A program made the position numbers and the translations under genes. Below the pieces are notes generated by a model. The model was not told the DNA's origin and made no database searches. It was given only the letters and a program-made list of their open reading frames with translations. Below, piece by piece: positions 1 to 12,308 of a stretch of 64,000 nt of DNA; position 1 is the first letter of the stretch, and the number at the start of each line of letters is the position of its first letter. Source of the stretch: Semisulcospira habei (lineage: Eukaryota; Mollusca; Gastropoda; Semisulcospiridae); the NCBI GenBank assembly GCA_036245525.1, contig BTPG01000005.1:123404299-123468298 (forward strand), in the 5' to 3' direction.

Positions 1-300
1 CCCCCACTTTATTTAGCCGACCGGTTTGAATCGAAGATCAAGTTCGTACCTGTTCAGCGAAATAGTTGCTAGTTTGGACAGTGATGATGATGTGCTTGCA
101 TTATCAGCAGTTTTGCATCATATTCGGGAAGACTGAGGCGGGCGAAACATTGGCAACGAAGGTGGTTGACTGATCTTTCGCCATTTGCAAACTGAAACGA
201 CGTGCTTTGCTAGATGCGCTCTGATTGGTTGAAGCTTACAATTGGGGCCGATTCGGATCGGAAAAATAGAGCAGTTTCTAAACACCCGATTCCCAGTCGA
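1..300. other. Unrecognised single-copy-looking DNA
   Basis: I see no gene or named repeat here. The short ORFs lack domain signatures. The segment leads into a GATCGG-rich palindrome. Confidence 0.4.
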
Positions 301-339
301 TTGCGATCGGATCGGATATATGACGTCATCCGATCGCAA
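301..339. repeat. Palindrome centred on a CRE octamer
   Basis: Twelve-base arms (301-312 and 328-339) are exact reverse complements and enclose TGACGTCA at 321-328. GATCGG is repeated several times around it (about 249-353). It could be a regulatory element or a small foldback repeat. No adjacent gene is recognised. Confidence 0.5.
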
Positions 340-461
340 TCGGATCGGAATCGGCTTTAAAATCGGGGCACAACCGGCAAGTGTGGCGGGGCCTTAAGCC
401 GGGGCGTCTTCACGGATGATAGTGAGTACACACGCGACAATTCTTTAGTGGCCATTTGCTC

Positions 462-482
462 GGGGGGTGGGGGGGGGGGGGG
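462..482 (+). repeat. G-rich tract
   Basis: An almost pure G run of about 20 bases, able in principle to form a G-quadruplex on the plus strand. Confidence 0.8.
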
Positions 483-597
483 TGTGTGTTTGCTTGTTTT
501 GTATTATTATTTTGGCTAGCTTATTGGGGGACAAGCGTAAGAATAGAATGTAGAAGGGAATGCCATCTGTTGTAGTTTCTAGAGTAGTGGGCGGCGG

Positions 598-645
598 TTT
601 AGTTATTGGGGGTTTAACGCCCAGCAGGCGACTAAGGCTATTTCA
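598..645 (-). mobile_element. 3'-terminal fragment of an I/Nimb-like LINE
   Basis: About 48 bases match, in reverse complement, the 3' end of the LINE fragment at 39730-40259 (GGTTTAACGCC, AGCAGGCGACTAAGGC). The same tail occurs at 22251-22310. It is a strongly 5'-truncated retrocopy or a SINE that shares this tail. Confidence 0.55.
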
Positions 646-963
646 CTATTTAGCGTATGGTTAGTGTAAATATCGGAAGTGAGTCAGGTGGTGACGTGTA
701 GATAATTCTGCTGAGGTTGAATTTATTGTTGCGGGGAGCGTGATGCGATTGTAAATATGTATTTTGTTGGGGTTAATTTTACTGTTGCGGGAGAGTGGCC
801 CGTGAAGGGAATATAAGAAACGGTAATTGCGGAAGGGTGATGCGATTATCGTGTTTCTTTTGTTAGTTATTTATGTGTATTTTTGCACCTGTGTTTTAGT
901 GCATCCTATTTCCGACAGGTTCCTATCCTAACCCAGTGGTGTACTGAGAGTGGAGGCTGACGT

Positions 964-2176
964 TGTCACTCTGCCTTGTGGGGCTACGACGCCGAACCTG
1001 AGTGCCTTTTCGAGTGTCGCGGCGCGCCTCGTTTAGTCATGTCGGGTCGTCCCGTTTAAATATTCCTAGCTTGTTTAAGCGAAGTTTTGTTCGCATATAA
1101 TCTTGTAAAGAACGTCATACATTGTGAGATTTGTTTTATCTCCTCGTAGTGACTGTATTGTGAGAGGAGCTTTACTGCAGTGACATTTTGAGTTATTGTA
1201 TTATGTAAAAGTAGCCTGTGTTGCGGAAGACCTTATCGCGGAAGCAAGAGCGTCGAGTTGAGCTGCGCTTAACGGTTGTGCTTCCGGCGAGAAGGTCCCG
1301 TGACGTGGAATATAATATTTATTCAACTAACTTTCAGTTATATTAAATTAAGGACATTTGCTCCATTCGCATATGTGATATTGTTCATTCTGAAACGTTG
1401 TTAGTTAAAGGAGCCTTGTTTATTCTGAAACGTTGTTAGTTAAAGGAGCTTTGTTTATTTTGAAACGTTGTTAGTTAAAAGAGCTTTGTGCTGTGAGTGT
1501 CTAGTTTGCTAGAGCATAAGCTTAATTCGAACTTGTTGTTCGTGCTCCCGCTGAGGAGATGTAGTAGCTTATGATCAATATTCCCTTTTCTCGATCTTCA
1601 TTTGTGTTCGTAAACATATTTGGTTGATCGTATATTTGATATTGCTATTTGCCATACTATAGTACTTAGGGAGCCACGTGCTGTGAGGGACTCTTCGCGG
1701 AAGCAAAGGCGTTGGTCTGTTAGCGTTAGCGCCTGACGCTTGTGCTTCCGTCGGGGTCCGGTGGCGTTTGGGTTTAAGCTTTTCAGTTTCGTTGTATTAA
1801 GGATGTCGTTATTATATATTAGTTTTCTTAAATCTGTCTTCGTATTTTATTAGAGATATTTTGTTATCATATATCATATTAGTTTGATCAGCCTGTTTTA
1901 TTAGGGATATTTAGTTTATTATATATTTTGTTATTTTGCATTGTGTATAGTGGTTAATCGGTGTGGGGAGTTTGGACGTGTGTGTATGTGTGTGAATGTA
2001 ACGTGTGAGCGTGTGGTTAGGATTGAATGAGGGTATAGTTGGTTATTGTTAGGGTTTTATTTAATAAATGTCGTCATTGTTCCTCTGGTGTTTGTGTTAG
2101 GTTTGTGTTAGTGTGGGTTGGGTGAGTCTCGAGAGGCAGCACTCATAGTTCGCACCCCGGGAGCGGGGTCGTGACA
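964..2176. mobile_element. Candidate solo LTR
   Basis: The segment starts TGTCAC and ends GTGACA, a perfect 6-bp terminal inverted repeat of the TG...CA type. The flanking pentamers are GACGT and GACGG, a 4/5 match for a target duplication. A polyadenylation-like ATAAA lies near 2060. Two diverged GC-rich blocks (about 1222-1300 and 1697-1765) repeat internally. No gag or pol sequence is present. The right boundary coincides with the end of a LINE fragment seen also at 61339. The call rests on ends only and could be chance. Confidence 0.4.
1382..1486 (+). repeat. Three tandem copies of a 35-bp unit
   Basis: Units begin at 1382, 1417 and 1452 and share the core GAAACGTTGTTAGTTAAA with only a few substitutions. 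The array sits inside the candidate LTR and may be a promoter-type internal repeat. Confidence 0.85.
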
Positions 2177-2816
2177 GACGGCATCCCGTCTGGCCAGCGG
2201 CCGAGTCCATGGGGTCATGGATATTACATAATGCGGCTTGCTGGAATGCCAGCGGTATATTACATGCGTTCATAAATGTTACAAAAGAATGCAGACTATC
2301 CGTGAAATGCCGCACAAGGCATGGAGTGTTACATGTAAGAATAAAAATAGAAATAAAAAAATAAAAGGAAAAATTAAGTTTTGTCTAGATGTTTCAGCAG
2401 CTTGGTCTTGTAAGTTTTAAGCAATGGCACGGCTCTAACATCCGCAGGAATTGAGTTCCATTACTTTGCACCAGAATAGGACAATGAGAGTGAAATGTCC
2501 AGTCGAGGCATCGGTACAACAAGATTGTTCCCTGGTGTTCGACTGGACCTCCTATGAGCAAAGTGGAACAAACTATTGAGATAGGCTGGTGTTTCTGAGA
2601 GGGTGATTTTGCGCATGAGCACCAACTTATAATACATAAAGTGGTTTTCAAGTGGGAAAATGTCTAACAGCTTGAACTTATTGTCTTCTGAGGGTCTGTC
2701 AACAATGAGTTTAATGGCTCTTCTGTGGAGCGAGTTCAGACCTTTTAAATTAGCATCGCTACTACCGTCCCAAATAGATGAGGCATAGTCCAAATGCGAC
2801 TGAATATGGGCATAGT
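2177..2816 (-). mobile_element. 5'-truncated LINE fragment, family X copy 1 (CR1/L2-like)
   Basis: The minus strand encodes the C-terminal region after the RT domain (DYASSIWDGSSDANLK, HRRAIKLIVDRPS, YLNSLFHFAHRRSSRTPGNN) followed by a 3' UTR. It is colinear with the copy at 61339-61980. The reading frame is broken near 2461-2490 by a deletion relative to that copy. The 5' end stops at an (AG)n tract (2817-2830). No catalytic RT motif remains, so this is a dead copy. Confidence 0.85.
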
Positions 2817-2830
2817 AGAGAGAGAGAGAG

Positions 2831-3446
<616 letters not shown>

Positions 3447-3630
3447 AGAAATGAAATGAATTGAAATAATGAAATGAAACTTTATTTCTCAAGGATAAAT
3501 GATTAGGTACACAGACCTTTTTTCAATCATGTACTTGCACACGCACTCACACAACAATCTCACGCTCGTGACTAAAACTAATAAAATTGGAAAGGCAAAA
3601 CGTGAGCATAAAAAACCACCTAGTTAGCAG

Positions 3631-3631
<1 letters not shown>

Positions 3632-3688
<57 letters not shown>

Positions 3689-3689
3689 A

Positions 3690-3740
<51 letters not shown>
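3632..3740. repeat. (CA)n microsatellite within the LINE 3' UTR
   Basis: About 109 bases of CA with a few CATA interruptions. The same position of the family Z 3' UTR holds (CA)n in the copies at 19184 and 60649, so the element carries this microsatellite. Confidence 0.95.
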
Positions 3741-3743
<3 letters not shown>

Positions 3744-3853
3744 GAACCTGATTAAACATGAACGTTAAAAACTTAGTTTGAACAGCAACAGCAAACTCGA
3801 CAATACAACTCAATGCGCTTGAAAAACGCCGACACAACTACACAACTATGGGC

Positions 3854-5281
<1,428 letters not shown>

Positions 5282-5477
5282 AATGACATGACGTGACAGA
5301 GTCCCACAAACAAAAACAAAAAAAGAAAAAATAAGAAAACAGAAGAGGATAGCGTGTTGCTGAGACTGTTGCAAATCGCAGCTGAAGAAGCAGTGTTTAA
5401 TCCATTTAACCCCGCGGCCTCAGTTCCCAATTTTTTTAAGTGTCACCTAACGACTATGTACCAGCTGCAGGATGGCT

Positions 5478-5481
<4 letters not shown>

Positions 5482-5518
<37 letters not shown>
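5482..5518. repeat. (GA)n microsatellite
   Basis: Thirty-seven bases of AG repeats with no recognisable retroelement on either side. Confidence 0.95.
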
Positions 5519-5520
<2 letters not shown>

Positions 5521-5616
5521 AATGCAGTCAAAGGATGAGCAATTACCGCCGTCGCGCACATCACACAAGAGGTGTCAATACGGCTACGAAAAAATACCCA
5601 ACCACCTCCTGTATTT

Positions 5617-5971
5617 GAGGGAACACAAAAGTAAAACATACAGCGACACAGACAGCAATTGCACACACCAATACTCCCTGACGGCTTCCTCCATGAGAGA
5701 ATAACAGGAGTAAAAAATAATCGCTAAACAATACAGTTTAAAAGTAACGTTGAGCCATCTGGGAAAGTCAACAGCTGCTCCAGCGACTCTGTGCTATTTG
5801 AGGAGCGGCACAGAAGTAATAGCTAAAGCTCCCTAGCTAGGATAAATGCCATTCAGGGAAACACAGAGGTAAAAGATAAAGCTCAGATGATCCTGATCAA
5901 TGCTGTCTGGAGGAACACAGGTCTAAAAAGTCTGCTCCATTGGAGTGGCATAGAGGTAAAGCCTAAAGCTA
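5617..5971. repeat. Degenerate tandem repeat of about 50-60 bp
   Basis: A block of the form GGAACACAGAGGTAAAA...AAAGCT recurs at about 5617, 5799, 5854, 5909 and 5943 with heavy divergence. Only the eye-level pattern supports this; no long ORF shares the phase. Confidence 0.5.
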
Positions 5972-6090
5972 GAGGATTTGTTGTGCCATTTGTAGACAGA
6001 CAAAGCCTCAATTTTTCCCTGGTGTGAGACTGCATTTTACGCATCACACATAAGGTGTGAATATTTTGTTCAGGTCCAACGCAAACTGTA

Positions 6091-6199
6091 GAGATGAATC
6101 GAACGCGATAGCACAAAGGTAGTCCCTGATTAGCTTTAGCGCCTCGAGGCGCCAAGCTAATCAGGCACTACCCTTGAACTATCATATTCGACCCATCTC
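6091..6199. mobile_element. Palindromic element, TTAA family A
   Basis: Imperfect hairpin whose arms read GATTAGCTTTAGCGCC and GGCGCCAAGCTAATC around a CTCGAG-like centre, extended by GGTAGT / ACTACC. Family A recurs at least 15 times in the window. Full copies run TTAACCCATTCAGCC to GGCTGAATGAGTTAA. The outer TTAA ends are not clear in this copy. Confidence 0.8.
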
Positions 6200-6401
6200 T
6201 TGCGACTCAGAAAGTATTTTGTAAACGACTCTAACGCATGAAAAATTTGGCCCAGCATGTAAAAGGCACGAGGCTCCCATGCGGATTGTGTTCGGTCCGA
6301 GTAAACATAGATTCAATCTGGGGAACACCCTGTGATAATTGAACTCTCGTGATCAGAGTGCCAAACCCACTGGGGATTGGCCAGCGGAAAATAACAGGGT
6401 C

Positions 6402-6440
6402 GGGGGGGGGGGAGGGGGGGGAGGGGGGGGAGGGGGAGAG
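6402..6440 (+). repeat. G-rich tract with A interruptions
   Basis: Runs of eight or more G separated by single A, ending in AGAGAG. A potential G-quadruplex-forming stretch. Confidence 0.85.
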
Positions 6441-6477
6441 AGAAAAAAGGAAAAATAATATTGATAGTAATTTCAGG

Positions 6478-6578
6478 GCTGGTCAGCATTCAAACATAAG
6501 TGGTGATGTAGGAACCCGGAAGTCAGATGGTTAGCCATACCCCCTGCCCCCCCCCCCCCCGCCCCTTTTCCCCCCACC

Positions 6579-6671
<93 letters not shown>

Positions 6672-6905
6672 TAATGTTTTGGGGAGGTTTTTTATTTTTA
6701 TTTTTTTTTTTTTTGGGGGGGGGGGGGGAACAAAGTACACATAATAATAATAATGATAAGCCAGTACGTGCTGGTTACACATTGACTTAGGAAAGAAATC
6801 TCTGGGGTGGGTGGGGTGGAGGGGGACCGGCAAGACATACACAAAATAATGATAATTAGTGCTGGCAACACAGTGGCTTAGGAATCCGGGAGTGGGGAGG
6901 GGGGC
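6478..6905. repeat. Diverged repeats interrupted by C-, CA- and G-tracts
   Basis: A block containing GCTGG...ACA...TGGCTTAGGAATCCGGGAGT appears in related form near 6478-6525, 6762-6810 and 6860-6900. A poly-C tract (6546-6577) and microsatellites break the series. Confidence 0.45.
6580..6670. repeat. (CA)n microsatellite
   Basis: About 90 bases of CA following a C-rich tract and followed by a T run and G run at about 6690-6728. Confidence 0.95.
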
Positions 6906-7278
6906 GGGGCGTGGTGGAGGTGACATAATTATAATTGCTATTACCAGAGAACGCTTTGTCATACCTCCTCCTGGTCCTATATATACATTAAAAGGTCTAC
7001 ATGGGCTACAGCTACTCATCGTTTGAGACTACCTAGTAGCTAAGAATAGATCTTCTTACTAATACAAAACGAAACTAAAATGATATGAACTTTTAATCTA
7101 TGCATTGCTGATCGGTCATTGACACCCCCACCCCCCAGCCCTCCTACCCCCACTCACCGGTCGTTCGATTACCTAAGGGTCATGCCATATCTCCCCCGAA
7201 AATCTTCCTACGACACTCTATAAAATGTCCGAGCCGTTAATTAGGATAGACGTATAGAGCTTTCCTGTAAACTAACCT

Positions 7279-7341
7279 GTTATCTTCTTTTCTGCTGATG
7301 TTTGGCTTGAAAGCCAAACAGCAGACCAGAAGATAGCAACA
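7279..7341. repeat. Hairpin of about 30-bp arms
   Basis: GTTATCTTCT...TGTTTGGCTT pairs with AAGCCAAACA...AGAAGATAGCAAC around a two-base loop, with a few mismatches and one indel. I find no other copy in the window. Confidence 0.75.
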
Positions 7342-7492
7342 CGTTTAAATTCCATACAACCTCAATCCCTATTTCCCCCTTCAATCATTCTCTTCGTGTA
7401 TACCTTTGTCTCCCTCGCTGACAATCAATACTAAATAGCCCACTTAATCCGGAATTTTGCAAGTGTCCCCTCACGACTATGTACCAGTCGCA

Positions 7493-7603
7493 GGAGATGG
7501 ACTGACCATGATAATTCAAGTGCAGTGCTAGATTAGCTTGGCGCATGATGGCGCCAAGCTAATCTGGCACTACCCTTGAATTATCATGGTCAATCCATCG
7601 TCT
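7493..7603. mobile_element. Palindromic element, TTAA family A
   Basis: Arms include GACCATGATAATTCAAG and its complement, with core GATTAGCTTGGCGC(C). Left-hand flank ACTATGTACCAGTCGCAGGAGATGG is the reverse complement of the right flank seen in other copies. No TTAA end is seen within about 50 bases. Confidence 0.88.
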
Positions 7604-8110
7604 GATGTAGTGCGTCGGGACTAACAATTTTAATGAGTGAATGTGTGAACAAGGCGGTGCCGCAATAAACGATTTGGTTCTGCATCGTGTTGCGTTCCAT
7701 TCATAAAAACAAATGCCCCAGGTGAGCAAAAGATCTTCGGGTCCACATCGTCCCACGGAACGTTTGCTTGCTGGGAAGGAAGCTTCAGTATCAGTGTCAC
7801 TATAGTTACCTTGGATGTTTTCAAAGAGGAAATTTGCATTGTACATTCACGCTTCAGTGTTCAGACAATTGTAAACTGGCTCAGCCATCTGGAATTCGCG
7901 TGACTCAGTTCAAACGTGCTGCGGTCGAGAAGCTGCAAGACTGTGACAGCATAAGAACAATGCCTATTTAGCTTATCACCTCTTTGGGCTAAAATCAGGC
8001 ACTACCCATTAGCTGTGCTGGTCGCAGCTGGCGCGGGGATTGAAATAACGAATGACGAGAATGGAAGTCAACGAATGCATCAGATTTGTTTGGAAAACGC
8101 AGCAGTCACA

Positions 8111-8202
8111 TTCCCCTCCTCCCCCCCCCCCCCCTTTCGTCTTCCGAACCCCCAACCCCCCCCCCCCACCCCCCAGCCCCCGCCATCGCCCCCCCCCCCC
8201 CA
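8111..8202 (+). repeat. C-rich tract
   Basis: Several runs of 7-13 C separated by short spacers. The opposite strand has G-quadruplex potential. Confidence 0.85.
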
Positions 8203-8693
8203 ACAAACACAAAATGTCGATGGTAAAATAATGGAACTTTCAATTAACCCCTAAAACAGAACCCCAGTTTCAGAGTACTTAGAACCGATATCAGTCAGCA
8301 TGAAGCAAATATTCCCGTGAGCCCATGAAGCCACAGAGGCTCATTGGAATCTATTCTTTATGCAGATGAATCAGCTTTGTCTCTGAAAATTGCACGGAAC
8401 CTTTTTGGGGTCTAAATATGCCTGACCCCGACAAGTATAATAAAGAGCTATAAGGGGGGAAGGGGGGGGGGGGGTAAATATCAGAAAACTATTCCGCGCT
8501 CGATATAAATTTGAATAGTTTTGCGCAAGCGAAATGTATCCGCACAGCTATAACAACAAGGCCTTGTTTCTGCTGCTCGGTTTCATGCGCATGATGGTTA
8601 ATCGTTGTAAATTAGACGTAACAGCGATTGACAGAAAATCTAGCGCATCCACTGACGCCGCGGCATATATTCTGTATCAAGCACCCTACTCAC

Positions 8694-9111
8694 AGTAAGT
8701 TCAGGACCACCCTGAAAAGTTGTGATTTCAAATAACTCCGTCAATCTTTAAGATTTTGTTGTAGAATGTTTGGACAAGACTAGTCAACTCTGTCAAATCT
8801 TAAGATTTTGTTGTAGAATGTTTCCACAAAACTGTAATCAACTCTGTCATATTTTAAGATTTTGTCGTGGAACGTTTTGGACAAGACTGTAGTCGCCTCT
8901 GTCAAATTTTAAGATTTTGTCGTGGAATTTGGAGGTGGGGGGGGGGGGGGGACAAGACTGTAGTCAATTCTGTCAAATTTTAAGATCTTGTCGTGGAATT
9001 TTGGGACAAGACTGTAGTCTTGTCCAAGCATTCTTGAGCAAATCTCAAAATCTGATAGAGCTGTTCTTATTTGAAATCACGACAACTTTTCAGCGTGGTC
9101 TTTAACTTACT
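8694..9111. mobile_element. Foldback element with internal minisatellite
   Basis: Ends are inverted repeats of about 42 bp (AGTAAGTT...GGACCACCCTGAAAAGTTG...TTTCAAATAA at the left; its complement at 9067-9111), apart from a 3-base gap. Between them lie five tandem units of about 54 bp starting near 8738, 8789, 8843, 8898 and 8970, each with TTAAGATTTTGT and GACAAGACT. A G run interrupts the fourth unit. There is no ORF. I see no clear target duplication. A MITE with an expanded internal repeat is the simplest reading. Confidence 0.7.
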
Positions 9112-9277
9112 ATTTATTGTATATTATGAAAGGAGATATCATTCCATTCTGCCATCCCTCCGTAAGTATTTGACTCTCTCTAACCATGGGGCATGGGCAG
9201 CGGCGCACGAGTTATTGTCAGTGCACAAGTTAATGTCAGGGCATGGGTTATTTCCGGAGCTCGGTTTAGCTCCCTTC

Positions 9278-9385
9278 TATACTGAGGAGTAAAAAACATA
9301 AATGCGACATTTTTGGAATCATCGGAAACACTAAAGTGTTTCCGACGATTCCAAAACTGTCGCATTTCTTTTGCTTCTCAGTATA
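9278..9385. mobile_element. Palindromic element, family H
   Basis: A 108-bp hairpin with ends TATACTGAGGAG / CTTCTCAGTATA and core AATGCGACATTTTTGGAATC...GGAAACAC. Related copies lie at 29056-29152 and 52482-52592. TA-rich ends suggest a mariner-type MITE, which is inference. Confidence 0.8.
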
Positions 9386-9935
9386 GTTTATTTTCGAAAG
9401 ACGGTTCGAAACCGTGAAAGAAGTAATTATGTGTCAAAAAAAAAAACAAAAAAAAACACAAGCCTTCAAATTCACGATTTCCATTAAACGCTGTTAGTTA
9501 ATAATTGACAATCAGAGGTTTTTGAGTGTGGCTGCAGTATGAGTGGAGGAAATTCTCCCGACAAAAGATGATCAGACGGAATTCAGCTTGAACCTCGGGA
9601 ACCAAATCAGCATCTACTCAGCACTTCTTCTGTATGTCGCTGTGGTCGGCATTACAATTGCTAAACGAAATTTCTTCGGCACATCAGCGACGAAAACGGG
9701 ATCAATGCCGTTCAAGGCAGATGTATATGCTCCTGACATAAGTCAAGGAAAGCTTCGGAAAATGTGCATTCCTCAGACAGAGACCAAGCCCATGCAATGT
9801 TGTTCTGTACGTGCATGATAGCCTATTACGGATTAAAAATAGTCTTCTTCGTGACTAAAGACTATCACTTACAAATACAACTTTTCATTTTGTTAAAAAA
9901 AACGTTTTGGTGATTGTGCTCCGGCGCTGCAACCT
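9386..9935. other. Unassigned sequence
   Basis: A 91-codon open frame (9543-9818, GTG start) with a hydrophobic stretch (ISIYSALLLYVAVVGITI) lies here. It has no ATG start and no family resemblance I can name. A poly-A-like run at 9438-9461 is the only other feature. Confidence 0.35.
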
Positions 9936-10027
9936 AGTGCGTAGAGGCCATCGGGCCGCCGTTAGCCCGCGCACAACTGTGCGCGGGCCTACGGTGACGG
10001 ACGTCGGCCCGACGGCCTTTTGCGCAT
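9936..10027. mobile_element. GC-rich palindromic element, family F
   Basis: Hairpin with central CCCGCGCACAACTGTGCGCGGG and outer GAGGCCATCGGGCC / GGCCCGACGGCC arms. Family F copies also lie at 15413, 27782, 30434, 33122 and 53857. No TTAA ends. Confidence 0.8.
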
Positions 10028-10320
10028 TGGAAGTAGCGTCATTTTATGCAATTGTTCTTATTCTTTAATGATGCCCGGTGTCGTCCTCTAGGCGCACGTT
10101 GAAGAATTTTTATTTTCTCGTGTTTTCTCGATTACTTGACGAGACAACGGTAAAGTTTGGGTGATTGAGTGGCTCATTTGAACATTATACTGATTAGAAA
10201 ACTGCGTATAAAACGCTAAGAGTTTCTTGACTTTTTGTGATTAGTTTATTTACTCAGCGTGCAGGTCTGTGGTGAATACTGGACCTGGTCCAGAATCACA
10301 GAGGTGAAAAGAAACGAGTC

Positions 10321-10380
10321 AAAGGAAACGAGTTGTGAGCAGGTGCACGTTTGTCGTCTATTTCACAACTCGTTTCCTTT
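10321..10380. repeat. Hairpin with 18-bp perfect arms
   Basis: AAAGGAAACGAGTTGTGA at 10321-10338 is the exact reverse complement of 10363-10380, with a 24-base loop. A single copy in this window. Confidence 0.85.
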
Positions 10381-10785
10381 AACTAAGTTCGTTGAGATGT
10401 TCTCTGCATTTCACGTGCTTGGCAGTCACTTTTCTCGTCTGGATTAAAGTTTGCGTGAGAATGATAGGGAAGACGATAAGGGTCGGACAATCGATTGGTT
10501 GAGTGCTTGGTTGGTTAGTTGGATGGCCGCTGGTGACGCGCGTGCATGATTTTGCATTTACGAGCTGCGTCATGTATGAATTATGCGAGTTCTGCCTTTC
10601 GGTCTACTGTTCTGGTCAGCGCATACCGATTGTCACAACGTGCAATCACCCCAAAAGAACCCAAAAGAATACGGTTGCACTCGATGACGCAAATAGTCTG
10701 TTACCAACGCCACCCATCTGCATGAGACACAGATCATCCTGCGCCCACGCAACATTTCCCACTCATCTGCAACAGGAACAGATCC
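10381..10785. other. Unassigned sequence
   Basis: No repeat family or coding signature is evident. A short B-like motif (CATGAGACACAGATCATC) occurs at about 10721. Confidence 0.35.
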
Positions 10786-10967
10786 TCAACCCCTTCACTA
10801 TGAGGGGCCGCAGACCGTGTTTCTGAAATCTGTGTCAGTTCAACGCAAAAGAACACCAGCCGTCCACAGAGCACGGATATTCGGGGGTGCAAATTCGGGG
10901 ACTCATGAGGCCCTATGTCTCTTGCAGCTGGCTGATGTTCAAATTTCCTCGCCAGTGAACAGGTTAA
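10786..10967. mobile_element. Palindromic element, TTAA family B, diverged
   Basis: Left end TCAACCCCTTCACTA, right end GCCAGTGAACAGGTTAA, with the right hairpin arm GGGGACTCATGAGG...CTCTTGC. Full family B copies are about 200-225 bp, running TTAACCCCTTCACTGCC to GGCAGTGAAGGGGTTAA around a hairpin GCAAGAGGCATAGATCCTCA. The left hairpin arm is largely lost here. Confidence 0.7.
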
Positions 10968-11163
10968 AGGGGCACGCCTGACCTTTTTTAATGCTTCAGT
11001 TCGCAAAAAGCTTTTACTGGGATTCAGTATGCATACCCACTTAGACAGTGACCACCCTATTGTCCCACCAAATGCTTTCTTTCGTCCGTTCAAAGCAAAA
11101 AGAGATCACCGGAATCTTGTGATGAACGCCATGAAAAGATTGCTTCTGATAGGCGATGGTAGC

Positions 11164-11221
11164 TGACGTCATAACTATTCTATACGACCTTGGGTCATCT
11201 ACATAATTATAACCAATCAGA
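11164..11221 (+). promoter_or_regulatory. Putative promoter: CRE and CCAAT box
   Basis: TGACGTCA (CRE consensus) lies at 11164-11171 and ACCAATCAG (CCAAT box) at 11213-11221, just upstream of the putative start codon at 11228. An ATAATTATAA stretch lies between them. The arrangement fits a promoter with a short 5' UTR, but a transcription start cannot be read from sequence. Confidence 0.4.
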
Positions 11222-11227
11222 GAAAAG

Positions 11228-11439
11228 ATGGCGGATGAACCAGCGAAGAAAACAAGAAAGTGTCATCGACTCGCGCCGACTATCACAGACTCGGAATTGA
11301 AGAGAAGAAAGAGGAAGAGGGACAATATACCCCTAAGTCGAACTGACATTGGACAAGGGAATATAGACATGTGGCAACGCGTAAAGCAAGAGCATGGCTT
11401 AAACGCCCATCTAGAATTTATCCCGTTTCTGCTGAATCA
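11228..11439 (+). CDS. Putative first coding exon of an unidentified host gene
   Basis: A reading frame opens with ATG in the context AAAAGATGGCGGATG, a strong initiation context. The 70 or so residues are basic (KKTRKCHR, ELKRRKRKRD) and end with NIDMWQRVKQEHGLNAHLEFIPFLLNQ. That tail resembles a short helical module I recall from uncharacterised zinc-finger or transposon-derived proteins of fish and molluscs (N-I-x-RW-x-L-x-L-x-T-H-x-x-A-x-FLL). The frame runs into a consensus donor, CA|GTGAGT at 11440, so the exon would end at 11439 in phase 2 and the TGA at 11441 would be intronic. No downstream exon was recognised; a 3-kb LINE follows. Codon use and lack of repeats distinguish it from its surroundings. 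A nuclear DNA-binding role is a guess. Confidence 0.5.
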
Positions 11440-11443
11440 GTGA

Positions 11444-12156
11444 GTAATCTACGGTCTTTGTCGATCTTCCTATAGTTCCGCGAACGCTAGTGATTTTCAG
11501 AATTCATGATTTTCAGTAGAATTTATCTCTTACTGATTTCGCAAGATTTTAAACCAGTTTTATCATATAGTTACGTGCAGAAAGTGGGTATAAATACCAA
11601 TGTTCTGTTTCAATGATGGAACGCGTTGCGTGTTTCCGAGGGCTAAAGGATCAAAGGTCAAACTAGGCCCGGCACCGTGGACGCAGGCTCGTCGGTTTCA
11701 GCTGCGAGTCACTGAAATAAGCCACGCCCTCGTTACGATCGTTACTAGTAAATACTAGCAGGTTAAGCGGAACCCGCATTGTGATTTTGACAGCATAGCG
11801 AATAAGGCAGGTTTGTTCTACTTTTCTCGTGAAAAAATACGTCAAAGGGATGCCGGAAAACATCAGTACACGTGTACACTGACACGTGTGTACGCCACAC
11901 CGATGACCTCGTGACCTGCAGTATTGCGATACACTGATAGTCGGCCGGGTTCTGCCTTGTGACGTAGGTTCATAAATATGCGTATTAATTCAAAAACAAG
12001 GCCGATGCAAACGATAAATCCGCGACTCGGGTACAAAAACAATACACCCTCCAAACGAAAAATTTCGACATTTGGCATTGTACTTACACCATAATGCTCA
12101 AAGATAGTACACAAAGGACCCATACACATACTGTCAGCAGTATCTGTTGCAGACAG
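11444..12156. other. Putative intron or intergenic sequence
   Basis: Directly after the GTGAGT donor. No repeat family, coding signature or branch/acceptor pair could be singled out by eye. It ends where the LINE poly-A (plus-strand poly-T) begins. Confidence 0.35.
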
Positions 12157-12308
12157 TTTTTTTTTTTTTGTTTTTTTTTTTTTTTTGTTTGTTTTTTTTT
12201 TTACTGTGTTGAGATGCTTGATCCTGGGGAAAATAACTTTAAGAGCCGAGGCAATGGGCCACCCATTCGCGATGTCTCTCTCTTGGCTGGACTTCGCGAA
12301 CGAAGATT

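Noticed and set aside
9543..9818. 91-codon ORF with a membrane-like segment
   Set aside because: Starts at GTG, not ATG, with no splice acceptor clearly in frame and no known family. Recorded only as part of an unassigned stretch.
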